Numbered from the stretch's first letter, positions 17,676-26,894 are shown. The stretch: DNA of 64,000 nucleotides from an uncultured Candidatus Entotheonella sp. (GCA_958295825.1 OY282375.1:1349489-1413488); one strand, 5' to 3'. Notes: a model not told the origin generated them from the letters alone. Translations and numbers: made by a program.

Positions 17676-17996
17676 CTATTCGGCGTTTTCGGGGCCGATA
17701 CCGGCTTTTTCCTCAAGGCGCGTAATGCGCCCCTCGAAAACGCGCAGCACGTCCTTGATCTCGTCATGCTGACGCTGGTTCTCCGCCTGCATGGTGTCGA
17801 AACGCCGGTTCATTTCCGCCTGCACGGTGTCGAAACGCCGGTTCATCTCCGTCTGCACGGTGTCGATGCGTTCGTTCACGGTGTCAAAACGTTTGTTCAT
17901 GGCGTCCAGCCGTCCGTTGACCTGGTTGAACATGGTCACCATGGCAACGAACAAGCCTGCCAACAGCACGTTGTTACTGATCGTTTTCCAGTCCAA
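17676..17996 (-). CDS. Small membrane-anchored coiled-coil protein
   Basis: 106 residues with GAGAGGAGA upstream of the ATG at 17996. N-terminal hydrophobic helix (NVLLAGLFVAMVTMF), then four near-identical units of the type RFDTVQAEMNRRFDT, and a C-terminal coil (RVFEGRITRLEEKAG). The DNA of these units is itself repetitive (about 33 bp), so copy number may vary between strains. Oriented like the gene at 17217-17462. Confidence 0.65.
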   Translation of the reverse strand: MDWKTISNNVLLAGLFVAMVTMFNQVNGRLDAMNKRFDTVNERIDTVQTEMNRRFDTVQAEMNRRFDTMQAENQRQHDEIKDVLRVFEGRITRLEEKAGIGPENAE

Positions 17997-18195
17997 GGTT
18001 CTCTCCTCTCAATCGCGCCCGAAGCCTCTCGGTGGATCCAGGGCGCCGAAGTCGTATTCGCAGATCGCCTCCAGGCGCTCGGCGAGTGTCGACGCCTGGA
18101 GACTATCTGGAGATTATGATGAACGAGTGAAGGGCTTTTTTCGTGCCTGAAATCCGGTTACACTCCATCCCATCTAAGCATACAGACTTTATCCA

Positions 18196-18433
18196 ATGTC
18201 CAAAGTCGATACTGCGAAACTCAAGGAGGGGTACGAGAAAATCCATTCCCAAAAATAAGGATGATGCAGCGCGTAAACTGGCTATCGGTAAAATGGTCCT
18301 ATCGCTTGTGGAAAACGGCGATATGACGCGCGACAGTTTGATAGCCCGCATGGATTCCTTTCTCACCGGCAGCAAGCGCCGCGCTCTGTTCGATTTACCG
18401 CCCTTGAATGAGTCGCAAAATGTCGCTTGCTAA
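18196..18433 (+). pseudogene. Small protein split by a frameshift
   Basis: From the ATG at 18196 the frame reads MSKVDTAKLKEGYEKIHSQK and stops. Shifting by one base at the A5 run near 18250 continues as NKDDAARKLAIGKMVLSLVENG and SLIARMDSFLTGSKRRALFDLPPL to 18433. The joined product would be a basic helical protein of about 78 residues. Not recognised. It may be decay or a sequencing error at the homopolymer. Confidence 0.45.
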
Positions 18434-18579
18434 TCATTCCTTACCTGCCCTCTGTCTGAAAGATGAGACGACAAAGCCGTTCCTACCATTACTTCGATCA
18501 GGAGGGATAGCACGTCAATGAAGCAGGATGTGCTTCGCGGCGGCACCCGATAGCGGCGGCCTGCTCAAACAAGACACGA

Positions 18580-19461
18580 CTACATGCGCCGCGCCAGCTT
18601 GGGATCCAACGTGTCGCGCAGGCCGTCGCCGAGCAGGTTGATGGCCAGGACCGTGAGCGCCAGGAACAGGCCGGGGAAGAGAATGATCCAGAAGGCAATC
18701 TGCACGTACGTCCGGCCCTCCGCCATGATGTTGCCCCAGCTCGGAATGTTCGGCGGCGTGCCGGCGCCGAGGAAGCTGAGGTAAGCCTCGAAAATGACCG
18801 CCGAGGCGCAGATGTAGGTGCCCTGCACGATGAGCGGCGCGATGGTATTGGGTGTGATGTGCCGCAGCAACACCCGCCACATGCCCGCCCCCACGGCGCG
18901 CGACGCCTCCACGAACGCCTGCTCTCGAAGGCTGAGCACCAAGGCGCGAACGAGGCGCACGACGCGCGGAATTTCGGGGATGGTGAGGGCGATGATGACG
19001 TTCTGCGCGCTGGCGTTCATCAACGCCATCAGGGCGATGGCCAGCAGAATGGCCGGAATGGCCATGAGGCCGTCCATGATCCGCATGACCACGGTATCGA
19101 CGTGCCGCAGATAGCCGCTCAGCAGCCCGATCGCCAGCCCGACCGTCAGGCTCAGCGCCGCCACGCACAGCCCGACCAGAAGCGAGATGCGGCTGCCGTA
19201 CACCGTGCGGCTGTACAGGTCGCGGCCCAGCATGTCGGTGCCGAACCAGTGCGACAGCGACGGGCCGCGCAGCCGGTCAATGGGGTTCAATTCTTCGGGG
19301 TCGATGGCGCCGAACCAGGGCGCCCCCAACGCCGCCACCAGCATGACGAGCAGGAAACAGGCGCCGCCCACCAGGGTGGGATTGCGCCGGAGCTTGCGCA
19401 GCAGGGGCGCGGGGCGCGGTTGGTCTCCGACGACGTGGGTTGGCGCGGTTGCGGTTACCAT
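18580..19461 (-). CDS. ABC transporter permease, DppC/OppC type
   Basis: 293 residues. It has an N-terminal OppC-like extension, six predicted membrane helices and the permease signature EASRAVGAGMWRVLLRHITPNTIAPLIV that contacts the ATPase. GAIDPEELNPIDRLRGPSLSHWFGTDMLGRDLYSRTVYGSR is the usual periplasmic segment, cited here in part. Third gene of the importer 22256-18580 (binding protein, permease B, permease C). No DppD or DppF ATPase gene follows, which is unusual for this family. Confidence 0.9.
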   Translation of the reverse strand: MVTATAPTHVVGDQPRPAPLLRKLRRNPTLVGGACFLLVMLVAALGAPWFGAIDPEELNPIDRLRGPSLSHWFGTDMLGRDLYSRTVYGSRISLLVGLCVAALSLTVGLAIGLLSGYLRHVDTVVMRIMDGLMAIPAILLAIALMALMNASAQNVIIALTIPEIPRVVRLVRALVLSLREQAFVEASRAVGAGMWRVLLRHITPNTIAPLIVQGTYICASAVIFEAYLSFLGAGTPPNIPSWGNIMAEGRTYVQIAFWIILFPGLFLALTVLAINLLGDGLRDTLDPKLARRM

Positions 19462-19601
19462 AAGAGGCCCATGTTTCCCATATTCCCCTCACCCTAGCCC
19501 TCTACCATCCAGGGAGAGGAGCAACAAGGGGGCGTATGTTGTCGTTAGCGGGTGTGTGATTCTGCACCGCTTTGACCGGTCTCACCGCCGCAGTCTCCAT
19601 G

Positions 19602-19666
19602 CCTGGGAGCGCGGGCCGCCAGCCCACAAAGAGGAACCCTGCGGGCAAGATGCCCGCGCTCCCAGG
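19602..19666. repeat. REP-like inverted repeat between the two permease genes
   Basis: CCTGGGAGCGCGGGC at 19602-19616 and its exact reverse complement at 19652-19666 flank a 35-base loop, itself GC-rich with a GCGGGCAAGATGCCCGC sub-palindrome next to the right arm. This looks like a dispersed intergenic palindrome rather than a terminator, as no T run follows. Confidence 0.6.
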
Positions 19667-19691
19667 AACGTCACTATTCACAAGCCCCCTC

Positions 19692-20633
19692 TTAGTACCG
19701 AATACGGGGGTCGAGGACTGTGTACAGGAGATCCACGAACAGGTTAATCAGCACGTAGATGCCGGAAAAAATCAGAATGATCCCCTGGATGACGGGATAA
19801 TCGCGGTGCAGGATGGCGTCGACCGTAAGGCGTCCGAGGCCCGGTATGGCGAAGACACTCTCGGTCACCACGACGCCGCCGATGAGCAGCGCAACGCCGA
19901 CGCCGACGACCGTGACGATCGGCAGGGAGGCGTTTTTCAGGGCGTGCCACAGCAGCACGACGTGCGGCCTCAGCCCCTTGGCGTGGGCGGTGCGAATATA
20001 GTCTTCGCGCAGTACCTCCAGCATGCTGGCGCGGGTCATGCGGGCGATCAGGGCCATGTACACCATGCCGAGGGTCAGACTCGGCAGCACCAGGTGCCGC
20101 AGGCAGGGCCACAGCCCCTCGCGCAGGCTGACGTAGCCCTGAACGGGCAGTATCTGAAGCTGGAGGGCAAAGCCAAAGATGAACAGGAAGCCCAGCCAGA
20201 AGACCGGCAGGGAAAAGCCCAGCACGGCAAACACCATCACCGCGCGGTCGATCCAGGTGCCCGCCTGCCAGGCTGCCACCACCCCCATCGGCACCGCCAG
20301 GAGCACCGCAAATATCATGGTGCAGGCGGTAAGCGTCAGCGTCGGCTCCAGACGCTGGCCGATGAGCTTGGAGACCGGCAGGTTGGAGAAAATCGACGTG
20401 CCCAGGTCGCCCCGCACCACCTGCCACAGCCAGATGGCCAGCTGTTGGTGCAGCGGCGCGTCCAGCCCGAGCTTGTGGCGGATGCGTTCGATGTCTTCCG
20501 GCGAGGCGTAGTCCCCGGCGATCACCGCGGCGGGGTCTCCGGGGCTGAGGTGCAGCAAGGCGAAGACGAACAGCGCGACCACCAGCATCACCGGAATCGT
20601 GGCGAGCAGGCGTCGCAGCAGGTAGGCGATCAT
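19692..20633 (-). CDS. ABC transporter permease, DppB/OppB type
   Basis: 313 residues, ATG 18 bases after the substrate-binding gene. Classic features: MIAYLLRRLLATIPVMLVV at the N-terminus, LGLDAPLHQQLAIWL, MTRASMLEVLREDYIRTAHAKGLRP (the EAA-type loop), GGVVVTESVFAIPGLGRLTVDAI, and the LVDLLYTVLDPRIRY end with minor changes. Inner-membrane channel half that pairs with the DppC-type subunit. A 230-base gap with an inverted repeat separates the two. Confidence 0.92.
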   Translation of the reverse strand: MIAYLLRRLLATIPVMLVVALFVFALLHLSPGDPAAVIAGDYASPEDIERIRHKLGLDAPLHQQLAIWLWQVVRGDLGTSIFSNLPVSKLIGQRLEPTLTLTACTMIFAVLLAVPMGVVAAWQAGTWIDRAVMVFAVLGFSLPVFWLGFLFIFGFALQLQILPVQGYVSLREGLWPCLRHLVLPSLTLGMVYMALIARMTRASMLEVLREDYIRTAHAKGLRPHVVLLWHALKNASLPIVTVVGVGVALLIGGVVVTESVFAIPGLGRLTVDAILHRDYPVIQGIILIFSGIYVLINLFVDLLYTVLDPRIRY

Positions 20634-20651
20634 AGCGTGGTCACCGTTTGA

Positions 20652-22256
20652 TCACCCCTGCTCAGCTATGACGATGTTCCAGAAGAACGGCACCGGCGAG
20701 ACGATGACGCCCTGGAGCGATTTACGGTACACGGTCGGCAGGAACCACTGGCCGTAATTGACGTACGGCACGTTGTCGTAGGCCGCGCGCTGCAGCGCCT
20801 CGGCAATAGCTTTTTGTTGCTCGGCGTCGGTGGCTCGCGCCCAGTCGTCGCGCAGCGTTTCGAGCCGCTCGTCGCACGGCCAGCCGAACCAGGCTTTCGC
20901 CTCGCAGCCGCCCGACAGGCCGATGTTGTTGACCGGCGAGGCCACGTCGGCGCCCGTCGCCCAGGTGTGGAACAGGTGCCAGCCGCCTTCCGAGGGGGCT
21001 TTTTTCTCGACCCGCCGCGACGTCAGGGTGCTCCAGTCCATCGCCTGCACCTGCACGTTGACGCCGATTTTCTTCAGCATCTGCGCCGTGACCAGCGAGG
21101 CGCCGTGGAGCAGTGGAATGTCCGTCGGGTCCATGAGCACGATCGTTTCACCCGCGTAGCCGGCCGCCTGCATCAATTGCCTGGCCTTGTCCAGGTCCTG
21201 TTGCACGAGCGCCTCGGAGGCCGCGTCGGTCTCCAGCGACGTGCCGCACATGAAGTACGAGCCGCAGGTGCGCCAAAACTTCGGATCCCCGACGATCACC
21301 CGCAGGTAATCTTCCTGGTTGACCATCCACAGCAGCGCCTGGCGCGCCTCCTTGCGGTTGAATGGCGGGTGCAAGTGATTGGGGCGCAACCAGCCTTGGG
21401 TGCCGAGCGGGTCGATCACCGCCACGGTGAGGCCGGGGTCGCGCTCCATCAGGGGCAGCAGGTCGACCGGCGGGCGTTCGTAATAGTCCACCTCTCCCGC
21501 TGCCAGGGCCGCCTGCGCGGTCGCCGGGTGGGGGATGTATAACCATTCCACCCGTTCGACATGCACCCGCTTGCCCCCGGCAGCAAAACTCGGCGGCTCC
21601 GGGCGCGGCACGTAATCGGGATTGCGGACGTAGACGACCTTGCTGCCTGGTATCCACTCGTCCTTCACGAACACGAACGGCCCTGAGCCGATGGGCTCGC
21701 TGATCTGGGTGAAGGCGTCGGTTGTCGCCAGGCGCTCCGGCATCATGAACGGCACGTTGCTGCTCAGCTTGCCCAGGGATTCCAGCACCAGTCCGTACGG
21801 CTCCGTAAGCGTCAGCGTGAAGGTGCGGTCATCCGCCACGGCGAGGGATCGGGTGAATTCCAGCAGCTTCTGGCCCATGCCGTCGCGTTTGCCCCAACGC
21901 TGGACCGACGCCACACAATCCGCCGCCCGCACCGGCGCGCCGTCGTGCCACCGCAACCCGTCGCGCAGGGTGAACGTGTAGATCAGGCCGTCGTCACTGA
22001 CGGTCCAGGTGTCCACCATCTGCGGCTGCGGCTGAAGATTGGCGTCCAGCGAGAACAGCGTGTCGTAAATCATGTAGCCGTGGTTGCGGGTGATGTAGGC
22101 GGTGGTCCAGATCGGATCGATATTTTTCAGGTCGGCGTGCGGGATAATTTTCAGCGTCCCCCCGGCTGCCATCACCGAGTTGCAGCAGACCAGCAACAGG
22201 CACGCCGACAACAGCCATTTCCATCCGTATCGTTGAGGTTGCGCGACTGTGGTCAT
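20652..22256 (-). CDS. ABC transporter substrate-binding protein, family 5 (peptide/nickel type)
   Basis: 534 residues with a Sec signal peptide (basic start, then WLLSACLLLVCCNSVMAA). LKIIPHADLKNIDPIWTTAYITRNHG and the VDTWTVSDDGLIYTFTLRDGLRWHDGAPV region are characteristic of the DppA/OppA family. The cysteine run in the signal does not form a good lipobox. Ligand could be a peptide or another small compound. First gene of the importer; a 276-base gap separates it from the divergent HlyD-type gene and probably holds both promoters. Confidence 0.9.
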   Translation of the reverse strand: MTTVAQPQRYGWKWLLSACLLLVCCNSVMAAGGTLKIIPHADLKNIDPIWTTAYITRNHGYMIYDTLFSLDANLQPQPQMVDTWTVSDDGLIYTFTLRDGLRWHDGAPVRAADCVASVQRWGKRDGMGQKLLEFTRSLAVADDRTFTLTLTEPYGLVLESLGKLSSNVPFMMPERLATTDAFTQISEPIGSGPFVFVKDEWIPGSKVVYVRNPDYVPRPEPPSFAAGGKRVHVERVEWLYIPHPATAQAALAAGEVDYYERPPVDLLPLMERDPGLTVAVIDPLGTQGWLRPNHLHPPFNRKEARQALLWMVNQEDYLRVIVGDPKFWRTCGSYFMCGTSLETDAASEALVQQDLDKARQLMQAAGYAGETIVLMDPTDIPLLHGASLVTAQMLKKIGVNVQVQAMDWSTLTSRRVEKKAPSEGGWHLFHTWATGADVASPVNNIGLSGGCEAKAWFGWPCDERLETLRDDWARATDAEQQKAIAEALQRAAYDNVPYVNYGQWFLPTVYRKSLQGVIVSPVPFFWNIVIAEQG

Positions 22257-22532
22257 GATCTGCCTCCTGACGGCGGGAGTGATTGGAATGGTGACGGGGT
22301 GTTATTGTTTGGACTTCCCGTCAAAAGTCAATAGGGGCCGAGACGGTGACCGCGGTTTGCAATCCCGTCCGCATCCAGAATACTATTCGCCCGCACGCCG
22401 GGAGCTCGCGGCTGGTACAATTCAAGATTCAATCCTGGACAAGAGCACTTTATCTGCGATTGCCCGCCAACGCTGGCGCGCACAAAATCGCGTCCCTAAG
22501 AAACCGGGGACGCCCCTCATGGAGTCGACACA

Positions 22533-23909
22533 ATGGCCGAAGAAAGCCGCGGCGCCCAACCGGGCGGCGCGCACGCTTCCGACCCCCCTCCACCACAGGA
22601 CGTGAATGAGGAGCCCACCGACGCACCCCGGCTAGCCGGCAGCCGCCCCGTGTGGTTGCGCAAGAGAGTCCTTGGGCCTCTGTTATGCCTCGTCCTCATT
22701 GCTGTCGGCACGCCATACGGACTGCAATTGTGGCGCTACTACCAAACGCACGAAACCACCGATGACGCCTACGTGATTGGCGACATCGTGCCCATCAGCG
22801 CGCGCGTTGGCGGCACCGTCATGGCCGTTCACGCCTCCAAACACCAACAGGTGGAAAGCGGCCAGTTGCTGGCCGAGCTCGACCCCGACGATTTCGCTGC
22901 CCGGGTTGTCCAGGCGGAAGCCATGGTCGCGGTAGCGGCAGCACGCCTGCGGCACGCCGAACTGCAAGTGCAATTGACACAGGACAGCACCAGCAACGAC
23001 ACGGTGCGCACCGGCGCCACCCTGCTGGCCGCCCAGAGCGCCCTGCGCGAGGCGCAGCACGGCGCCGAGAAGGCAGCGGCGCATTTGCGCACCTGGGAAG
23101 CCGCGGTGGCCGCTGCCGAAGCCGACGTGGACACCCAGGACGTGCACCTCGTCATGGCCCAGACCGGTTTCGAGCGCGTGCAAAACCTCTTGAACGACGG
23201 CGTGGTGGCGCAGCAACAATTCGATCAGGCGAACAGTGCGCTGCAGGCGGCGAAGGCTGAGAAACGCGCCAAGGAAGAGCATCTGCGGCAAGCCCGCAGC
23301 GAGTTGGAACGCGCCGAGGTCGACCTGCGTCGGCAACAGGAGACGGTGCAGGGGGAGGCGGCTTTGGTGGCGGCAGCGGAGGCCCTGCTGGAGGGCTCGC
23401 AAGCGCAGCACCAGAACGTGGCCATCCAGGAGGCGGAGGTCAAAGTCGCGCAGGCCCTTCTGCAGCAGGCCGAGGCGGACCTTGCCTACGCCAGGCTGCA
23501 ATTGCAGTACACCACGCTGAAGGCCCCCGTTGCCGGTGTGGTCGCCAAGAAAAATCTGGAGGTGGGACAGGTCGTGCAGCCAGGCCGGCCGCTGCTGGCG
23601 ATGGTGCCGCTGCAAGAAGTATGGGTGGAGGCCAATTTCAAGGAAACCCAATTGCAACACATGCGTCCCGGACAGCGCGCCACTCTGCGGGTGGATGCCT
23701 ACCCCGAGGAGGTCTTCTCCGGCGCCGTAGAGAGCCTCAGCCCCGGAACGGGCTCCATCTTCAGCCTGTTGCCGCCCGAAAACGCCACCGGCAACTTCGT
23801 CAAGGTCGTGCAGCGCGTGCCGGTCAAAATCCGCATCGAGCCGTCAGCGTCGCCCGGCGTGATGCTGCGCCCGGGCATGTCGGTCATTGCGACGGTCAAC
23901 ACTCAGTAA
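22533..23909 (+). CDS. HlyD/EmrA-family membrane fusion protein
   Basis: 458 residues. Cytoplasmic N-terminus of about 50 residues, one membrane helix (VLGPLLCLVLIAVGTPYGL), a biotinyl-lipoyl-like half (TVMAVHASKHQQVESGQLLAELDP), a long coiled-coil hairpin of about 200 residues, the second lipoyl half (YTTLKAPVAGVVAKKNLEVGQVV) and the beta-barrel end (RVPVKIRIEP). It bridges an inner-membrane exporter to an outer-membrane channel. No EmrB, ABC exporter or TolC-like gene lies nearby, so the partner is encoded elsewhere. Confidence 0.9.
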   Translation: MAEESRGAQPGGAHASDPPPPQDVNEEPTDAPRLAGSRPVWLRKRVLGPLLCLVLIAVGTPYGLQLWRYYQTHETTDDAYVIGDIVPISARVGGTVMAVHASKHQQVESGQLLAELDPDDFAARVVQAEAMVAVAAARLRHAELQVQLTQDSTSNDTVRTGATLLAAQSALREAQHGAEKAAAHLRTWEAAVAAAEADVDTQDVHLVMAQTGFERVQNLLNDGVVAQQQFDQANSALQAAKAEKRAKEEHLRQARSELERAEVDLRRQQETVQGEAALVAAAEALLEGSQAQHQNVAIQEAEVKVAQALLQQAEADLAYARLQLQYTTLKAPVAGVVAKKNLEVGQVVQPGRPLLAMVPLQEVWVEANFKETQLQHMRPGQRATLRVDAYPEEVFSGAVESLSPGTGSIFSLLPPENATGNFVKVVQRVPVKIRIEPSASPGVMLRPGMSVIATVNTQ

Positions 23910-23954
23910 GCATCGAGAAACCGGACGCCGCCTTGCCAACTGCACACTCTCCCC

Positions 23955-24860
23955 TCATCGCCAGGCTTCCAGCAGTTCCTGAAACGCGACCATCTGGCCG
24001 CCCTTGGTGGACGAGGGCACGACGATGGGCGTATTGATGCCCGCGTCGTGCCAGGCTTCCACGCCCTCGCGCACCTCGGCGGCGCTGCCGTAAAGGGTGA
24101 CTTGCTGCAGCCAGCGGTCGGACATGAGTTCCGGAATCCTATCGTCCTCGCCGTTGGCGATGGCCTGCCGAATCGCCGTCATCTCCTCTTCAAACCCGGC
24201 TTCAATCCAGTAATTCTGATAGTTCGGCAAGCGCACGTAGCCGGTGAGGGTTCGCCGGTTCACAGCTGCGGCAGCGGCTTTGTCGGCGTCGATGCAGATC
24301 GGAATCATGTTGCCCAGAAAGAAATTCGGGTCCTGGCGGGCTGACGGCGACAGGTGGCCGAGCGACGTGGACACGTGCGACCGGGCGGCATTGGCCCACA
24401 CCGCACCCTGAGCGATTTCCGACGCCAATTGCACCATCTTGCGGCGCAGGGTGGCCAGCACGATGGGCGGCAGATCGCCGTTGCGCTGGGCGCCGGTTTG
24501 CAAGTCCGACACAAATTGTCGAATGTCGCCCAATGGCTTGCCGACCTGCACCCGCAGACGGGAGTGCGCCGGCGCGTGGCTGACACCGATGCCGAATCGG
24601 AAGCGTCCGCCGGACAGCTCGTGGATGAGCGTCGCGCTCAAGGCATAGTCATAGGCATGGCGCGTGTAGATGTTGGCGATACTGGTGCCGAACGGAATCT
24701 CCTTGGTCACCAGGGCCAGGGCTTCGCAGAGCCCCATGCCGTCGCCAAAGCTCGGACAATAGAGGCCGCTGAATCCTTCCTGTTCGAGACGCTGGGCGAG
24801 TTCCAAGGTGGCCTGGCGGCGCCCGGCAACGGCGGCCAGGCTGACGGCGGGTTTGCGCAT
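23955..24860 (-). CDS. Luciferase-like (LLM class) flavin-dependent oxidoreductase
   Basis: 301 residues from the ATG at 24860, which has GGAGGAG upstream. Upstream in-frame starts to 25037 add 59 residues unlike the family. TIM-barrel features include GFSGLYCPSFGDGMGLCEALALVTK, FGTSIANIYTRHAYDYA, and GGRFRFGIGVSHAPAH, the usual flavin-binding region. Could use FMN or F420; the sequence does not decide. Stands alone between convergent and divergent neighbours. Confidence 0.85.
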   Translation of the reverse strand: MRKPAVSLAAVAGRRQATLELAQRLEQEGFSGLYCPSFGDGMGLCEALALVTKEIPFGTSIANIYTRHAYDYALSATLIHELSGGRFRFGIGVSHAPAHSRLRVQVGKPLGDIRQFVSDLQTGAQRNGDLPPIVLATLRRKMVQLASEIAQGAVWANAARSHVSTSLGHLSPSARQDPNFFLGNMIPICIDADKAAAAAVNRRTLTGYVRLPNYQNYWIEAGFEEEMTAIRQAIANGEDDRIPELMSDRWLQQVTLYGSAAEVREGVEAWHDAGINTPIVVPSSTKGGQMVAFQELLEAWR

Positions 24861-25067
24861 GGCGTTTCTCCTCCTGATCTGGTGATGCGGGGGTTTCGTG
24901 CGCCCGCAGCAAGCGAAGCGCAAAATTGAGCGTATACGATAGGGTAACACGAGCGCCAGCGAGCAATACCCGACAGCCGGGGGGCTTTCCAGACGCGGTG
25001 CTTCGGCCTTGCTCGCAACGGTCATGCCCTCTAACATAAACGCCGGATTCGAGAGGAGATACAGGCT

Positions 25068-25817
25068 ATGGTAGACGATTTACGGCGCGCCCTGGGACTT
25101 CTGACGGTTTACCGATTGCGAGCAACGGATACGTGGTCGCCGGAGCTGTTCGGGAGCGCCATGGCGTATTACCCGCTCGTCGGCGCCGGCATCGGCTGCG
25201 CGTTATGGAGCCTCTACCTGCTGCTCGCGTACGTTTTTCCGCCGCCGGTCGTGGCCGCCCTGCTCCTGGCCGGCCTCTGCCTGGTAACCGGCGGCGTGCA
25301 CATCAGCGGCCTCGCCGCCACCATGGACGGCCTGAGCGGCGGTCACGACCGCCAGACGACCCTCCGCATCTTCAAGGAACAGCACCTCGGCACCATGGGC
25401 GCCATGAGCGTGGCGCTGGGGCTGCTGATCAAGTTCGCCTGCCTCAGCGTCGTGCCCGACGAGGGCATGCTGATGACGTTGGTGCTGCTGGGCGCCCTGA
25501 GCCGCTACGCGATGGTTCAGGTAGCCTGCTTCTCCGCCTACGCGCGTCCGGGCGGCGGCTTCGGCGAGCCATTCGTGCGCGGCGCCCGGCGGCGCGACCA
25601 TTTCACCGCCACCCTCCCCTGGTCGCTCATCATCGTCGTGTGCTTCGGCGGCATAGGCGGGGTGCTGATCGGCACCCTGGTCAGCCTGGCGACGTTCGGC
25701 CTGCAAACCTACTTCCGCAAACGCCTGGGCGGTATCACCGCGGACGTGCTGGGCGCGACGAACGAAATGGGCGAGACGTTGGTGCTGGCCTTGGCAGCGA
25801 TGATGTATCACGCCTGA
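25068..25817 (+). CDS. cobS: Adenosylcobinamide-GDP ribazoletransferase-like protein (CobS), divergent
   Basis: 249 residues with several membrane helices. The family block TGGVHISGLAATMDGLSGG followed by LRIFKEQHLGTMGAM aligns with CobS, the membrane enzyme that joins the lower ligand of cobalamin to adenosylcobinamide-GDP. In typical CobS this block reads H-x-D-G-L-A-D-x-x-D-G. Here S80 and A84 replace the first two aspartates, and only D87 remains. The C-terminus TADVLGATNEMGETLVLALAA fits. No other cobalamin gene or cobalamin riboswitch was seen nearby, so activity is uncertain. Confidence 0.75.
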   Translation: MVDDLRRALGLLTVYRLRATDTWSPELFGSAMAYYPLVGAGIGCALWSLYLLLAYVFPPPVVAALLLAGLCLVTGGVHISGLAATMDGLSGGHDRQTTLRIFKEQHLGTMGAMSVALGLLIKFACLSVVPDEGMLMTLVLLGALSRYAMVQVACFSAYARPGGGFGEPFVRGARRRDHFTATLPWSLIIVVCFGGIGGVLIGTLVSLATFGLQTYFRKRLGGITADVLGATNEMGETLVLALAAMMYHA

Positions 25818-25951
25818 CCATGCGCTTCATTGAGCACAGGATCACAGCGGGATCACGAACGACAGGAACTGTAAGGCAGGCTTCGTATGAATGGACGCTG
25901 CCGACATGAGGGCATATTCCACTCTGACGCCAATCAGGAAAGGGCTGTCAC

Positions 25952-26656
25952 ATGGCACGCGCTGCCGTCACTTCCGAAACCATCGACTACCCGGATTCGG
26001 ACGGGCTGCCCATGGCTGAACACGAATCCCAATTCTGGCCAATTCTCTATGCCGGCTCCGTCCTGGACTGGCATTTCCGGGGACATGATGACGTGTACGT
26101 CGTCGGCAACTTGCTGCTGTATTACCAGGAAGGCGATGCCAGCAAGTCGGTATCGCCGGACCTCATGGTGGTGCTTGGCGCGCCGAAACGGATTCGCTCG
26201 TCCTATCGATTGTGGGAAGAGCCGAAGGCGCCGGACTTTGTCCTGGAAATCGCTGCCGGAAGCACGTGCCGGATCGACCAAGGCGAAAAACGCGACGTCT
26301 ATGCGAGCCTGGGGGTGGCGGAATACTGGCAGTGCGACCCGGCGGGGGACTACCTCAACCCGCTCCTGCAGAGCTTCCGACTCGTCGAGGGCCAATATGA
26401 GCCGATACCCGCTACGGCACGGGAAGACGGCACCCTGACGGCCCGCAGCGAGGCCCTGCGCCTGGAGTTGCATCTGACACCGGGGGAGCCGGTGCGGGAG
26501 GCGCTGCATTTTTATGATCCCATGCGCCAAGCGTACCTTCTGAGTTACCGGGAATCCGAACAGGCACGCGAAAAAGCCGAAGCCCGCTTGCAGGAAGAAC
26601 AGGTAGCCCGGCAAGCTCTGGAGGCTCAACTACGGGACCTGCGACGGACGACGTAG
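25952..26656 (+). CDS. Uma2 family (DUF820) protein with C-terminal coiled coil
   Basis: 234 residues. The Uma2 core spans about 10-180: SVSPDLMVVLGAPKR, PDFVLEIAAGST, KRDVYASLGVAEYWQCDP. The last 45 residues (REKAEARLQEEQVARQALEAQL) form a coiled coil, as in the third Uma2 gene at 48071-48862. Presumed PD-(D/E)XK fold with D, E and K residues in place. Biological role unknown. It lies upstream of the CRISPR operon but has its own ribosome site. Confidence 0.85.
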   Translation: MARAAVTSETIDYPDSDGLPMAEHESQFWPILYAGSVLDWHFRGHDDVYVVGNLLLYYQEGDASKSVSPDLMVVLGAPKRIRSSYRLWEEPKAPDFVLEIAAGSTCRIDQGEKRDVYASLGVAEYWQCDPAGDYLNPLLQSFRLVEGQYEPIPATAREDGTLTARSEALRLELHLTPGEPVREALHFYDPMRQAYLLSYRESEQAREKAEARLQEEQVARQALEAQLRDLRRTT

Positions 26657-26679
26657 ACGTGGGGTAAGGGAGAACGGCT

Positions 26680-26784
26680 ATGGCTCTCTTGAATGAATTG
26701 CGAAAGCTGGCGGCCAAGATCGAACGTCAACGCCAGCCTGTCGAGTCTGAAGAGGCGACGAAGGTGACAAGCCAATATCGCTAA
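26680..26784 (+). CDS. Possible small protein, 34 residues
   Basis: ATG with AAGGGAGAA upstream, encoding a helical peptide MALLNELRKLAAKIERQR that is mixed-charge and then acidic. It lies between Uma2 and cas6 on the same strand. It could be a leader peptide, a truncated gene or chance. Confidence 0.25.
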   Translation: MALLNELRKLAAKIERQRQPVESEEATKVTSQYR

Positions 26785-26894
26785 CGACAAACTCAACGGC
26801 AACCACCATACAACCAGCTTTACCGCTACTTCTTCGTCACTCGACAGCCAGCAACCTGAAGTACACACGTGAAATCGAATTGAGAGGCGGGAGA

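Noticed and set aside
19572-20651. Plus-strand ORF of 359 codons
   Set aside because: Shadow of the DppB-type permease, rich in histidine, glutamine and aspartate, with no family features.
24861-25067. Possible cobalamin riboswitch before the CobS-like gene
   Set aside because: No B12-box-like sequence or multi-stem layout was seen in the 207 bases.
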